From Flammeovirgaceae bacterium UBA6059 (lineage in GTDB: Bacteria; Bacteroidota; Bacteroidia; Cytophagales; Cyclobacteriaceae), in contig DIYH01000008.1 of assembly GCA_002435755.1 (NCBI GenBank), positions 62,001 to 126,000 of the forward strand: DNA of 64,000 nt, given 5' to 3'. A model generated the notes under the pieces. It was not told the origin of the DNA, made no database searches, and was given only the letters and a program-made list of their open reading frames with translations. How positions within the stretch are numbered: position 1 is the stretch's first letter; every line of letters begins with the position of its first letter. The translations under genes were made by a program, and so were the position numbers. This document shows, in pieces, positions 10,801-17,310 of this stretch.

Positions 10801-13448
10801 TCGCTAAAGCTGACCAGGTGATTACCTTGGAGCAGATTGATGATCAGGACATCTCCAATAGCCCGGTGGCTATCGTCGCAAGTACGACGAGTGGTTTGTC
10901 ATTAGTGATCGACGTGGATGGGCCTGCTACGCTCAATGGTACGTCACTGACCCTCGATGATGTGGGTACGGTCACCGTTACCGTATCGCAAGCGGGCAAT
11001 GACAACTTTAATGCGGCCTTGAGCGTATCCACCAGCTTTGTGGTTACTGATGCAAGCCGCACTGATCAGACGATCACCTTCCCAGAGATCACAGCCAAGA
11101 CATTCGGCCAGGATGCCTTTGCATTGAATGCAATAGCTAGTTCTAATCTCGATGTGGCCTACACAGTCGTCAGTGGCCCTATCACGATCACCGGTAATTC
11201 GGTAAGGATCACGGGTGCAGGTACCGCGACGATAGCGGCCAACCAATCTGGCAATACTAGTTTCAACCCGGCCCCTGAAGTGCGCAAGTCATTCGCGATA
11301 GCGAAGGCTGGGCAGGCAATTACCTTCAACGCGATTCCCAATCAGGTCTTCGGGGACGAGGATTTCAACTTCATAGCAACAACCAGTGCCGGACTCACCG
11401 TAAGCTTCAGTGTGATCACTGGCCCGGCTTCAGTCAATGGAAATACTGTCTCGCTTACGGGAGCCGGAACTGTCGAGATAGCTGCAGACCAAGCGGGAAA
11501 TGATAAGTACAATGCCGCAACCCGAGTGACAAGATCGTTCGAAGTGGCCAAAGCAGACCAGGTGGTTACGATTGAGTCCATCACTGAAAAGACAACTCTA
11601 AGTGATCCATTTGATTTGGTGGCATCAGTAGATACCGACTTACCACTGACCTATACTGTGACAGGTCCTGCCACAATTGATGGAGAAATCATCACACTCA
11701 CCGGTACAGCTGGAGAAGTGACCGTGACTGCTACACAGGTCGGAGATGACAACTACAACACCGCTAGCGCTAATACCACATTTACGGTAGTACAGGGATT
11801 GCTACCGCAAACCATTTCATTTTCTGAAATTGAAGATCAAGTATATGGTGCTACGATTAGTCTTGATGCTTCGGCCGAATCAAATCTTGAAATAGTCTAT
11901 GAGCTACTGACAGACAACCTGGTTCTTGAAGGTACCACGCTTACGTTTTCAGGTGTTGGTTTTGCGGCTATCAAAGCGGTGCAGGTTGGCAATGGTGAAT
12001 ACCAAGCGGCTGAGGTTGTTCGTGAGTTTATTATCGAGCGTGCTGCTTTGTCTTTGGTGGCTGATGATTTGTCCCGTGAGTATGGGCAGGACAATCCTGA
12101 GTTGACGTTCTCCGCGGATGGCCTTGTGTATGGTGAGACGGTGGCTGAGGCGTTGAGTGAGTTGCCTGCTGTGATGACGCCTGCTTCCGAAGTAAGTATT
12201 CCGGGTACGTATGTCATCAGTCTTACGGGTGGGGTGGCTGATAACTACGTCCTTTCACAGGCTAATGGTTCATTGGAGATTACCAAAGCGACGTTGACTG
12301 TCACGGCTGCTGATGCAGAGCGGGCTGTGGGTGAGGCTACTGATCCGTTTGTCTTGTCTTATGATGGTTTTGTAGATGGGCAGGATGAAACTAGTCTGGG
12401 TGCTCTACCCACAGCTATTTCTACAGCTACTTTTGCCAGTGGTATTGGGGCCTATCCTATTACTCCACAAGGTGGCAGTTCGCCGATCTACAGCTTTGAC
12501 TATGTCGAGGGTACTTTGACCATCATTGGTGGGACGGTATCTGAGCAGGTGGATCCTGCTACTCCGCTTGGTCAGGGTACGGCGGTATTACATCAGCAGA
12601 ATCTTGATGGGAACTTCGTTGAGGTGGGTCAGGCTATTCTGAATGCGGATGGTAGCTTCGCTTTCGGTAATGTGGATGCCGGGGCGCACACCATCTCTAT
12701 CGTACCAAGTGGCAGTGATCTGGATTTGTACTTTACTACTTTCCTCGGGGGTGCCAACTTATTTAACAATGCGGGTTCGTTTGACTTGACTGTGGGGGTA
12801 TCTGATCTTACCATCACTATGTTGGCCAAGCCTATTGCTCAGGGCAATGGCGGGGATAACACGGTCAACGGTACTTTGACGAACGATCCAAATGCCACGG
12901 GTGGAAGGTTATCGCAATCTGCGGCTTTTGAGGGCGATCCTATCTCTGACACGGAGATCTGGCTCGTGGATGCCAATGGCAACATCGTGGGCTTTGACAT
13001 CACTGATGCTAATGGCAACTACAGCTTCACGGGTCTTACTGTTGGCTCCTACACCCTCCAGCTCAACCATGAGGGGGAGCTACTAGACTTTAGCGGCGCG
13101 ACCGTCACCATCGAGGAAGGTCAAGAGACCGTTAATATCAGCACAGCCATCAACGCTTCAGGTGAAGTACTTACTGCTCCTGCGGTTATCACTTCGCTTG
13201 ATCAGCTACCACAAATCGAGTGGGCCGTCTACCCTAACCCAACGCGTGACTTGCTTCAGATCTCTATCGACCAGCAGGAATCCTGGCTCCTCCGCATTGT
13301 CAACATGAACGGCCAGCTCATGCTCCAGCACGACTTCTCAACACAGACTAGTCTTCGGCTGGGTCACCTGCCCAAGGGAATCTACTTGCTACAGCTCTCT
13401 GATGAATCCAGGGGTCAGCAGCTACAAAGGAGAATTAGGTTGGAGTAG
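4830..13448 (+). CDS. Giant modular secreted protein with T9SS sorting domain
   Basis: A 2,872-residue surface or secreted protein. A long N-terminal extension leads into a hydrophobic signal (FVFVSFFICLLVAGLNWGSAQS); the ATG at 4863 may be the real start. After an N-terminal region come cadherin-like modules (FDFETK-YSIRIQT-D) alternating with Big_5-type Ig-like modules (TPPVVTTTVPADGAFNV, LTFDE, NFST), to about residue 1540. Next are nine modules of about 80 residues that begin QTITF or a variant, interrupted once by another Big_5 module. MBG-type domains (about 2405-2570) and a prealbumin/Cna-B-like carrier region follow. The end (about 2795-2872) is a type A T9SS domain: VYPNPTRDLLQI, then a final GIYLLQL strand. 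It is probably exported by Sec, then by T9SS, and works as an adhesin or matrix protein. No enzymatic domain is visible. Confidence 0.88.
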   Translation: MTFEENKTSEAMNNLNSVHACTRRFTPKPFVFVSFFICLLVAGLNWGSAQSIVSYIPGSGNTITPTEATRSHSVLVVLDQVTTYSPASSIEEITLRSNTFPTFDVAQDQYNISVESSAGDNNPSSSFVITVEYPERQPGIGKDLELKIPVAAFRTSISSGLNIYEYRIDPFYDWQPIILSTFIPTNPIERQATATAMTVSWDEPISFTQISNNSRPVTIREYDTDNIILTSGTGFTVIDNSPPSTQSAIGDITTLTVMVPTNALNANTRYYLDFSQITEFQGNNLPSRKDQTDFFIAAEPNQAPTDIVLSANSIQENNSIDEFIGTFSTTDPNVDDTHTYSLVSGTGSTDNTSFDIDGNDLITAAIFDFETKTSYSIRVQTDDGDGGTFQKVFTINVTNDPVDDSPAPVVISRTPADGSVITDVNTNFTITFDKAIEFGLGGNVSGPFIRLYRGGNAFAEEGLPVNDPNVSISGSSLTVDFTPTLVEGESYNIRIQNGYLRAAGGGQFVSGLDNSTEWNFTVTANNSPTDITLLAGNSFDENLDPTEGLTELETTDPDAGDSHTYTLVAGTGDMDNSAFEIVDDMLRSLAPFDFETKNTYSIRIQTEDEAGATFAKVFVINVNDIADETPPVVTTTVPADGAFNVSLTANFSLTFDENVSFENDENTIQLWNATSSTLVESMGFSQISPSFGTTISINPTADLLPNTDYYVIISGEGTFTDGSDNAFTGFEDPTDWNFSTSAPADITPPAFSSTAPLDDAVYVPLVPTLLFTFNEDIVIANFADIKLRRSSDDVPEPVLTSILNGNQLRIIRNGGQLQSNTAYHVTILPGAIEDLSGNAFSGWADNDKTSFNFTTLLVDNTPPNYFSAQTVPLDNATDVAIDIEVKMTFDEDIVIANTSGIELVKLAGFESIPVTNSVSGSELTISPTSNLENATDYFISISNAAIEDQSGNAFGGISNRNSFNFTTINETIAPTLVSTDPTDDAVEVSTQPTILLTFSEDITLVQMTSVKLRKVSDNGEQPILRTIVNGNQLRIQRNGGQLEQSTAYYVTVLDDAIEDLAGNPFAGWADDDQTTYNFTTVSPVDNTPPVVSTTVPATGANNVPIDLSQFQVTFNEPIQFISNTLSSVRLQNSSNTAEVFVFPTSNMAINGSTLTVDLSNVLTSDLIASNPYRFSMDAGLIEDIAGNDFSGMFGSDRIFITTAAAVNNPPTNITLLDGDTFDENQRDPSEGLTGLGTTDPDVGDSHTYSLVAGTGDTDNVSFEIVSDILRSLAPFDFETKNTYSIRIQTEDQAGATFSKAFTINVNDIADETPPVVTTTVPTDGAFNVSLTDNFSLTFDENVGFENDENTIKLWNATTGTLVESMSFSQISPSFGTTISINPTADLLPNTDYYIIISSEGTFADGSDNAFAGFEDPADWNFSTSAPPDVTAPSSISFAPTDDAINVSTSPTLEITFDEPVRLSGTLAVRLFTVGLMVQQFASNSPFLVVNNATLSISPSVVLQEGTVYHIEMEPGFIEDLAGNAYAGFEDNTTWNFTVGKRNQTITFNNISNRTFSPVAFQLSASASSGLPIEYTVTSGNATVSGDQLTLTGVGSVTVRADQAGNTEYGAATPKFQTFDVSKAVQTITFEPLVTRDINAAPFDLEATASSGLDVVYESSNNSVATISGKTVNIQGVGSTTITASQPGNDNYLSAQNRTQTLTITSTDITPPTVVQFTPANASTGVDININELVLELSETVTAGTFGAFNLRGGVGADNLIKQWNFNTGTDITVSGTTVTLANVPTLERAGLYYIQFSPGNMVNPALSDAAGNMMQGWNTAGVWTFRTERLDQTITFDALADKTFGDAPFTLSATATSNLDVAFSVESGPASLLGDELTITCAGVVTIAANQAGDAEYNAAPEVTQSFTVSKANQTITFTPIADKTFGDTPFTLSATATSTLSVAFSVQSGPASIDGNEVTITGAGEVTIAANQAGDAAYNPAPEVTQSFTVAKADQVITLEQIDDQDISNSPVAIVASTTSGLSLVIDVDGPATLNGTSLTLDDVGTVTVTVSQAGNDNFNAALSVSTSFVVTDASRTDQTITFPEITAKTFGQDAFALNAIASSNLDVAYTVVSGPITITGNSVRITGAGTATIAANQSGNTSFNPAPEVRKSFAIAKAGQAITFNAIPNQVFGDEDFNFIATTSAGLTVSFSVITGPASVNGNTVSLTGAGTVEIAADQAGNDKYNAATRVTRSFEVAKADQVVTIESITEKTTLSDPFDLVASVDTDLPLTYTVTGPATIDGEIITLTGTAGEVTVTATQVGDDNYNTASANTTFTVVQGLLPQTISFSEIEDQVYGATISLDASAESNLEIVYELLTDNLVLEGTTLTFSGVGFAAIKAVQVGNGEYQAAEVVREFIIERAALSLVADDLSREYGQDNPELTFSADGLVYGETVAEALSELPAVMTPASEVSIPGTYVISLTGGVADNYVLSQANGSLEITKATLTVTAADAERAVGEATDPFVLSYDGFVDGQDETSLGALPTAISTATFASGIGAYPITPQGGSSPIYSFDYVEGTLTIIGGTVSEQVDPATPLGQGTAVLHQQNLDGNFVEVGQAILNADGSFAFGNVDAGAHTISIVPSGSDLDLYFTTFLGGANLFNNAGSFDLTVGVSDLTITMLAKPIAQGNGGDNTVNGTLTNDPNATGGRLSQSAAFEGDPISDTEIWLVDANGNIVGFDITDANGNYSFTGLTVGSYTLQLNHEGELLDFSGATVTIEEGQETVNISTAINASGEVLTAPAVITSLDQLPQIEWAVYPNPTRDLLQISIDQQESWLLRIVNMNGQLMLQHDFSTQTSLRLGHLPKGIYLLQLSDESRGQQLQRRIRLE
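6403..7068 (+). repeat. Long direct repeat, copy 1 (cadherin + Big_5 module pair)
   Basis: This stretch of the giant gene is closely matched, in protein and in DNA, by 8448-9113. Shared segments include SLAPFDFETKNTYSIRIQTE, FGTTISINPTADLLPNTDYY and NDIADETPPVVTTTVP. Aligned by eye, most codons are identical between the copies. It codes for one cadherin-like plus one Big_5 module, so the repeat unit respects domain borders. Confidence 0.85.
8448..9113 (+). repeat. Long direct repeat, copy 2 (cadherin + Big_5 module pair)
   Basis: Second copy of the module pair at 6403-7068, in the same orientation and about 2 kb downstream. Differences are scattered substitutions plus small changes, such as ENLDPTEGL becoming ENQRDPSEGL, which points to a fairly recent duplication inside the gene. 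Recombination between the copies would delete four Big_5-type modules. Confidence 0.85.
9450..12045 (+). repeat. Nine tandem modules of about 80 residues (QTITF type)
   Basis: Each module starts with QTITF or a variant (VITL, AITF, VVTI, TISF), has a middle such as KTFGDAPFTLSA, a Gly-rich turn (TGAGEVTI) and ends NQAGDAEYNAAPEVTQSF. The third and fourth modules (from about 10320 and 10568) are nearly identical. One Big_5 module interrupts the series after the second module. In the third module TITC replaces the usual TITG, giving a lone cysteine. Confidence 0.8.
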
Positions 13449-13866
13449 GTTGCACTCTACTCTGGTTCGTGGGGATATGATCAGGGCGTAAATATCGATT
13501 CTTGAGGATACGAATTGAAGCAAATGAGAATCAAAGTGGAGGGTTGGTGAAGCTACCTCCACTGAGTTTATTACACAACAACTATGGTTACCTGCGCTGA
13601 GCATTCAGCGTAGGGGTGGCTTTTTAGTGGACACAGCAGGAAATGGGTAAGCATTGAGGGTGGGCTGAAAGGTTTATCCAGGAGCCGATAGGATGCTATC
13701 CTCGGCTGGCTGGTCTGAAGCAGGGCTGTCTAGTGTTGTGTAATTGGATAGAAAGCTTTGTCTCACTCACTGACTTTCCGGTAGGTGTAATTGCTGAGGT
13801 GGGAAGCTCAGGCGTGGAGAGAGTGGGTTTTCTTATTGTGTGCATGTTTGTGTAAATAACCACGCA
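13449..13866. other. Intergenic region after the giant gene
   Basis: About 420 bp without a convincing gene. It holds a terminator-like hairpin (13591-13625) and a second strong hairpin at 13683-13706 (AGCCGA/TCGGCT, with inner GGAT/ATCC) that has no T-tract. No Bacteroidota promoter box was found before vapB. The rest shows nothing recognisable. Confidence 0.5.
13591..13625 (+). terminator. Candidate terminator of the giant gene
   Basis: CCTGCGCTGA, loop GCAT, then TCAGCGTAGG form a 10-bp stem with one G-T pair. Six bases later comes TTTTT. It lies about 140 bp after the stop codon of the giant gene. The spacer before the T-run makes it less than ideal. Confidence 0.5.
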
Positions 13867-14055
13867 ATGGCCACAAACCTTTCTATTGATCAGGACTTGC
13901 TAAATGAAGCAGTAATTATAGGCCGACATAGCACCGAAAAAGCGGTGGTCAATGCAGCTTTGAAGGAGTATATCAATCATCGGAAACAACAAGCAATTTT
14001 ATCTCTTTTCAATACCACAGGGTCCTATGATTGTAAATCACTCAGATCTCGATGA
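13867..14055 (+). CDS. vapB: VapB-type antitoxin
   Basis: A 62-residue protein starting MATNLSIDQDLLNEA, with a ribbon-helix-helix-like N-terminus and the stretch EKAVVNAALKEYINHRKQQ typical of VapB_antitoxin family members. An in-frame ATG at 13840 would add nine residues unlike the family. It overlaps the following vapC start codon in an ATGA, the standard arrangement for a toxin-antitoxin pair. The reading frame looks intact, although its toxin partner is broken. In intact systems the protein binds VapC and represses its own promoter. Confidence 0.8.
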   Translation: MATNLSIDQDLLNEAVIIGRHSTEKAVVNAALKEYINHRKQQAILSLFNTTGSYDCKSLRSR

Positions 14056-14313
14056 GAACACTAGTCGATACTTCGATATGGTCGGCACTCATAAGGAAAA
14101 TCAGCTAGCGATCCGGCTCTTGTTTCTCTAATCAGAACTAATTAAGTTCTCATGATTGGTGTCATTCGTCAGGAACTTCTGTCGGATATCAAGCTCGAAC
14201 ACCAGTTTCGATTATTAAGGGACAGATTATCGATTTGTCCTGATTAACCACTTCACACTTATCATTTTGAGTTGGCTGAATGTTTAAATGCTTGCCGTAG
14301 GCAAGGCATACAG
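14052..14313 (+). pseudogene. vapC: Frameshifted and truncated VapC PIN-domain toxin
   Basis: ATG at 14052 overlaps the vapB stop. The first 16 codons give MRTLVDTSIWSALIRK, the classic VapC start with the first catalytic aspartate. An extra A in the run at 14097-14100 then shifts the frame. The sequence continues in the new frame as DPALVSLIRTN, then a TAA at 14143, then MIGVIRQELLSDIK and FRLLRDRLSICPD, a TAA at 14245, and HFELAECLNACRRQGIQ. These are consecutive VapC segments. Homology stops at about 14313, where the TPR-LuxR remnant begins, so the C-terminus is lost. The toxin cannot be made. This was read by eye across frames. Confidence 0.8.
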
Positions 14314-14830
14314 GCTGCATTCTACTCCAAGCTTGGAGTCGCTACATGGCATGCTTTACCAAATCGACTCCTCGACCTATTATCTCAATAAATCGATAGA
14401 AGTTGCCACAAATGCCGACGATACTCTAACACTTATTATGGCACTGACTGGGCTGGGAAATGTTGCTAGAAATTCTAGCCACAATGAAAAAGTCCAGCAT
14501 TTTACAGGAGTGCACTCAATCTGGCCTCCCAAGAGGAAAGCAATGCCGACAAAAAATATTAGGCACAGCTCAATATCAATTCATTCTTTAGTGGAGAAGC
14601 CCGTAAACTAAACATTCCAATAGAGGAAATCAACAAGAGCCTCCACAAACCGCTCTCCTAACGGGAATATGAAATTCTGAATCACGCCATTTCTGATAAG
14701 ACCAACAGTGAAATAGCCCAGACGGTATTCTTCTCCGTCAACACAGTCAATACCCACCTCAAAACACCTTTGGCAGCTCGGTGTGTCCAATAGCCAGGAA
14801 GTAATAGAGTTGGTGCTTACACATAAGTAA
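14314..14830 (+). pseudogene. Decayed TPR-LuxR transcriptional regulator fragment
   Basis: Reading across frames gives AAFYSKLGVATW, then IDSSTYYLNKSIEVATNADD and LTLIMALTGLGNVARNSSHNE (TPR helices), then YRSALNLASQEESNADKK, a TAG at 14560, SFFSGEARKLNIPIEEINKS, and a LuxR-type helix-turn-helix. The latter reads PLS-stop-REYEILNHAISDK (TAA at 14659 in place of the usual Glu), SEIAQTVFFSVNTVNTHLK, then after another frameshift LGVSNSQEVIELVLTHK ending at 14830. At least three frameshifts and two stops are present. It is a C-terminal fragment of a TPR protein with a LuxR DNA-binding end, a type common in Cytophagales. Its 5' end abuts the vapC remnant, so a deletion probably joined them. Confidence 0.75.
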
Positions 14831-14861
14831 CAATTGCCATATCACTCGCTTAGCGCAACAA

Positions 14862-14880
14862 ACAGTTACGCTTCAACTGT
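14862..14880 (-). terminator. Weak terminator-like hairpin
   Basis: ACAGTT and AACTGT pair around a 7-base loop. On the minus strand the stem is followed by TTGTTG. It lies just after the CBS-domain gene and could end the DUF1538-PII operon. The stem is short. Confidence 0.3.
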
Positions 14881-14885
14881 CTTTC

Positions 14886-15278
14886 TCACTCTTCCAGTTT
14901 GGAAAACAGAAACTCTCTGTAATCAATGATCCCGATGTACTCGCCATTTTCCTCGACAGGCGCGACTCGGACGTTGTAATTATACATCAGCCGTGATACG
15001 TACTTCAAATTCAAATGCGCAGGAATGGAAAAAACAGGTTTGGTCATGATCTCATACACGCTTACTTCATCCAGGGTTTTATTCGGTATGATGACCCCTT
15101 TTATGATATCATTGATGGTAACAATGCCATTGACATCCGCATCGTCCCTTTTTTGAATAATGAGTGCCTGGACATTTTTCTCCTTCATCATTTTAATAGC
15201 CGTACGGACGCTGGCCAGACCATCTATGTAATAGAGTTTATCGGTAGCTATGTCTTTCGCCTTTTTGAAAGTTTCCAT
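14886..15278 (-). CDS. CBS-domain protein
   Basis: A soluble 130-residue protein made of two CBS motifs. The first (about 8-65) contains LASVRTAIKMMKEKNVQALI and GIVTINDIIKG. The second (about 73-128) contains VYEIMTKPVFSIPAHLN and YIGIIDYREFLFSKL. CBS pairs usually sense adenine nucleotides or similar ligands and gate partner enzymes or transporters. It is the last gene of a four-gene operon, 11 bp after the PII-like gene. Its job there is probably regulatory; the ligand is unknown. Confidence 0.85.
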   Translation of the reverse strand: METFKKAKDIATDKLYYIDGLASVRTAIKMMKEKNVQALIIQKRDDADVNGIVTINDIIKGVIIPNKTLDEVSVYEIMTKPVFSIPAHLNLKYVSRLMYNYNVRVAPVEENGEYIGIIDYREFLFSKLEE

Positions 15279-15289
15279 GAACAGTTCCT

Positions 15290-15634
15290 TTATAATTGCT
15301 CCTTTTGGAGGTTCTCTTTTATTTTCTTGATCTGGCTTGACAGGCCTGTGACACTATCGATTTTAATAGAGAGCAATATCCCATTGCCTGGCTTATCCAT
15401 ATCCACTTCGTTCGACACAGCCTCTATTATTTTCCTCGTGTGATGTTCTTCCACGACAAACAGAATGATGTCAGTCTTATCCTGAATAGATAATCCCAAA
15501 AAATTCGATGCTTCAATACCAGTGCCTTTGCCCTGTATGATGACATCTCCTGTGGCTCCAGATCCTTTAGCTATCGAAACTACTTTTTCCGTGATGTTTG
15601 GGTCTACAAACCCTACCAAAAGATTAAATCTCAT
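15290..15634 (-). CDS. PII-like signalling protein
   Basis: A 114-residue protein starting MRFNLLVGFVDPNITEKVV, with ATGDVIIQGKGTGIEASNFLGL and DIILFVVEEHHTRKIIEAV. This is the beta-alpha-beta ferredoxin-like pattern of the PII (GlnB-like) superfamily, in a divergent form with no recognisable T-loop uridylylation tyrosine. It sits 21 bp after a DUF1538 gene and 11 bp before the CBS gene. PII proteins often bind and block membrane transporters (as GlnK does with AmtB), so a DUF1538 protein may be its target. That link is inference from gene order. Confidence 0.75.
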   Translation of the reverse strand: MRFNLLVGFVDPNITEKVVSIAKGSGATGDVIIQGKGTGIEASNFLGLSIQDKTDIILFVVEEHHTRKIIEAVSNEVDMDKPGNGILLSIKIDSVTGLSSQIKKIKENLQKEQL

Positions 15635-15655
15635 GACTTACGCAGTTTAATATTT

Positions 15656-16414
15656 TTATCTATTTATTCGGTTTATCAGGTTAGTTATTTGTGCATAGCC
15701 CAATACAGTGATCATCGGAAAGACGCTCGCAAAAGCAATCAAACCAAAACCATCCAAAGCCGGATTTCTACCCGGAACGACAGAAGCGAGCCCCAGTCCT
15801 AGGGCAGCTACAATGGGCACGGTCACGGTAGAAGTGGTCACCCCACCTGAGTCGTAGGCTAGTGCAACAAGGTCCTTTTTCACAAAAATGGTTTGTATGA
15901 TCACCACAATATATCCCACCATGATATAGGTCACCAGAGAAGCACCGGAAACAATCCGATACGCGCCCACTACCAATGCCATCGCAACACCAATGGCGAC
16001 TACTATACGAAGATACAGGGTTCCGATAGTCCCCCCGGATACTTCATTGGCCTTGACCGCCACAGCATAGAGGGATGGCTCTGCAATGGTCGTAGAAAAC
16101 CCAATCAATGCCGCAAAAATATAAACCCAGTAATAGGCCTGCCAGTCCGTCAACGCACCGGTATAATGACTCAAAATAAAATCAGGATTGGACAGTTGGG
16201 TAGCCATCAGTTCTCCTAACGGGAACAAGGCTTGTTCAAGTCCGATCAGGAAAAAAGTCAATCCTATTATGACCAATATCATTCCAAAAACCACACTTTT
16301 AAGATTCGGAATTGTTTTTTTAATCACAAGCAATTGAAATACTGCTATCAGTAAAATGATTGGGGCGATATCACGTAGCGTTACTAAAAAAGTCGTTCCC
16401 AGTTCCTTAAGCAA
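15656..16414 (-). CDS. DUF1538 membrane protein, second paralogue
   Basis: A 252-residue integral membrane protein with about seven helices. It carries two segments also present in its upstream neighbour: GFSTTIAEPSLYAVA and YDSGGVTTSTVTVPIVAALG. It also has a re-entrant-looking GLEQALFPLGE after the second helix. I recognise the DUF1538 family, whose biochemical function I do not know. Many DUF1538 proteins carry both halves in one chain; here they are two adjacent genes 10 bp apart. The STTIAEP and GGVTTST motifs lie near membrane ends and resemble substrate-binding loops of transporters. Operon position with PII and CBS genes suggests a regulated transporter or channel. Confidence 0.8.
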   Translation of the reverse strand: MLKELGTTFLVTLRDIAPIILLIAVFQLLVIKKTIPNLKSVVFGMILVIIGLTFFLIGLEQALFPLGELMATQLSNPDFILSHYTGALTDWQAYYWVYIFAALIGFSTTIAEPSLYAVAVKANEVSGGTIGTLYLRIVVAIGVAMALVVGAYRIVSGASLVTYIMVGYIVVIIQTIFVKKDLVALAYDSGGVTTSTVTVPIVAALGLGLASVVPGRNPALDGFGLIAFASVFPMITVLGYAQITNLINRINR

Positions 16415-16424
16415 ACCTCAAAAG

Positions 16425-17159
16425 TCAAAAGATGAACATACCATATCCCATAACAAAAATCATCGGCAGTAAGGAAGCAAAAGCGATCAGCCCAAACCCG
16501 TCAGTCAACGGACTCCTGCCCTCAATCACAGTCGCCAGCCCAACACCAAGCGCGGTGACCAAAGGTACCGTGATGGTGGAAGTAGTGACCCCTCCTGCAT
16601 CATAGGCAATACCAATAATCTCTTCAGGCGCAAACAGCGTCATGAAAATGACAATAACATATCCACCAATGATCAGATAGTATACCGGCCAACCTTTGAT
16701 AATCCTCCAAATCCCAATGAGTATAGCTAGCCCTACTGAAATAGCAACCGATAGGCGGAGACCTAGTGCATACCTCGAGGCTATTTCCGGTTGGATCAGA
16801 TCTGATTCGACAGCAATTCGTGCCGCTTCCTTTGCAACAGCTATTAAGGCGGGCTCAGCAATAGTCGTAGAAAAGCCAAGAAGAAAAGAAAAAGTCAGCA
16901 GCCAAAATAGGCTGCCTTTTTTTGCCAGGGCATAGGATAAGTTCTCTCCTATCGGAAACAAGCCTATCTCAAGCCCTTCGACAAATAACATAAGCCCAAC
17001 TACTACGAAAAGTAATCCAACTAGTATCTCTGGTAAATGGGGAAAAGGCTCCCTAAGCACCACTATCTGGAAAAAAGACACCACAACGATGATGGGCAAT
17101 AAATCAAGAAATGAAGCCCTCAACTTTCCTACAATTCTGCCTACCAGCTTTTTGATCAT
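16425..17159 (-). CDS. DUF1538 membrane protein, first paralogue
   Basis: First gene of the minus-strand operon. 244 residues, about seven membrane helices: DLLPIIVVVSFFQIVVL; LVGLLFVVVGLMLFVEGL; the region with GFSTTIAEPALIAVA; LSVAISVGLAILIGIW; YYLIIGGYVIVIFMTLF; GGVTTSTITVPLVTALGVG; and a final GLIAFASLLPMIFVMGYG. It is clearly a paralogue of the next gene in the operon, with matching motifs in the same order. The start ATG is preceded by about 150 bp of AT-rich spacer shared with a plus-strand remnant. No clear TAnnTTTG promoter was found. Confidence 0.8.
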   Translation of the reverse strand: MIKKLVGRIVGKLRASFLDLLPIIVVVSFFQIVVLREPFPHLPEILVGLLFVVVGLMLFVEGLEIGLFPIGENLSYALAKKGSLFWLLTFSFLLGFSTTIAEPALIAVAKEAARIAVESDLIQPEIASRYALGLRLSVAISVGLAILIGIWRIIKGWPVYYLIIGGYVIVIFMTLFAPEEIIGIAYDAGGVTTSTITVPLVTALGVGLATVIEGRSPLTDGFGLIAFASLLPMIFVMGYGMFIF

Positions 17160-17310
17160 CGCGCTAACGTCATACTTACTTTTCTGAGAATGGTGGCTGT
17201 AAACCGAAGACTATGATCATAACAGAAATATTATGGAATAAGCTTCATATCACAATGAAAATTTTTCGAAACTATGAAGACTAACCTGTTGAACGGATAC
17301 AGGGTCTAAT

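Noticed and set aside
9450..12045. Regular repeats considered as a CRISPR array
   Set aside because: They are coding modules of about 240 bp with variable sequence, not short identical repeats with spacers; no cas genes nearby.
13683..13706. Hairpin considered as a terminator or attachment site
   Set aside because: No T-run follows and no second copy was seen in the window, so it is only noted in the intergenic entry.
15893..16219. 108-residue plus-strand frame opposite the DUF1538 gene
   Set aside because: Antisense to a membrane protein with conserved motifs; no features of its own.
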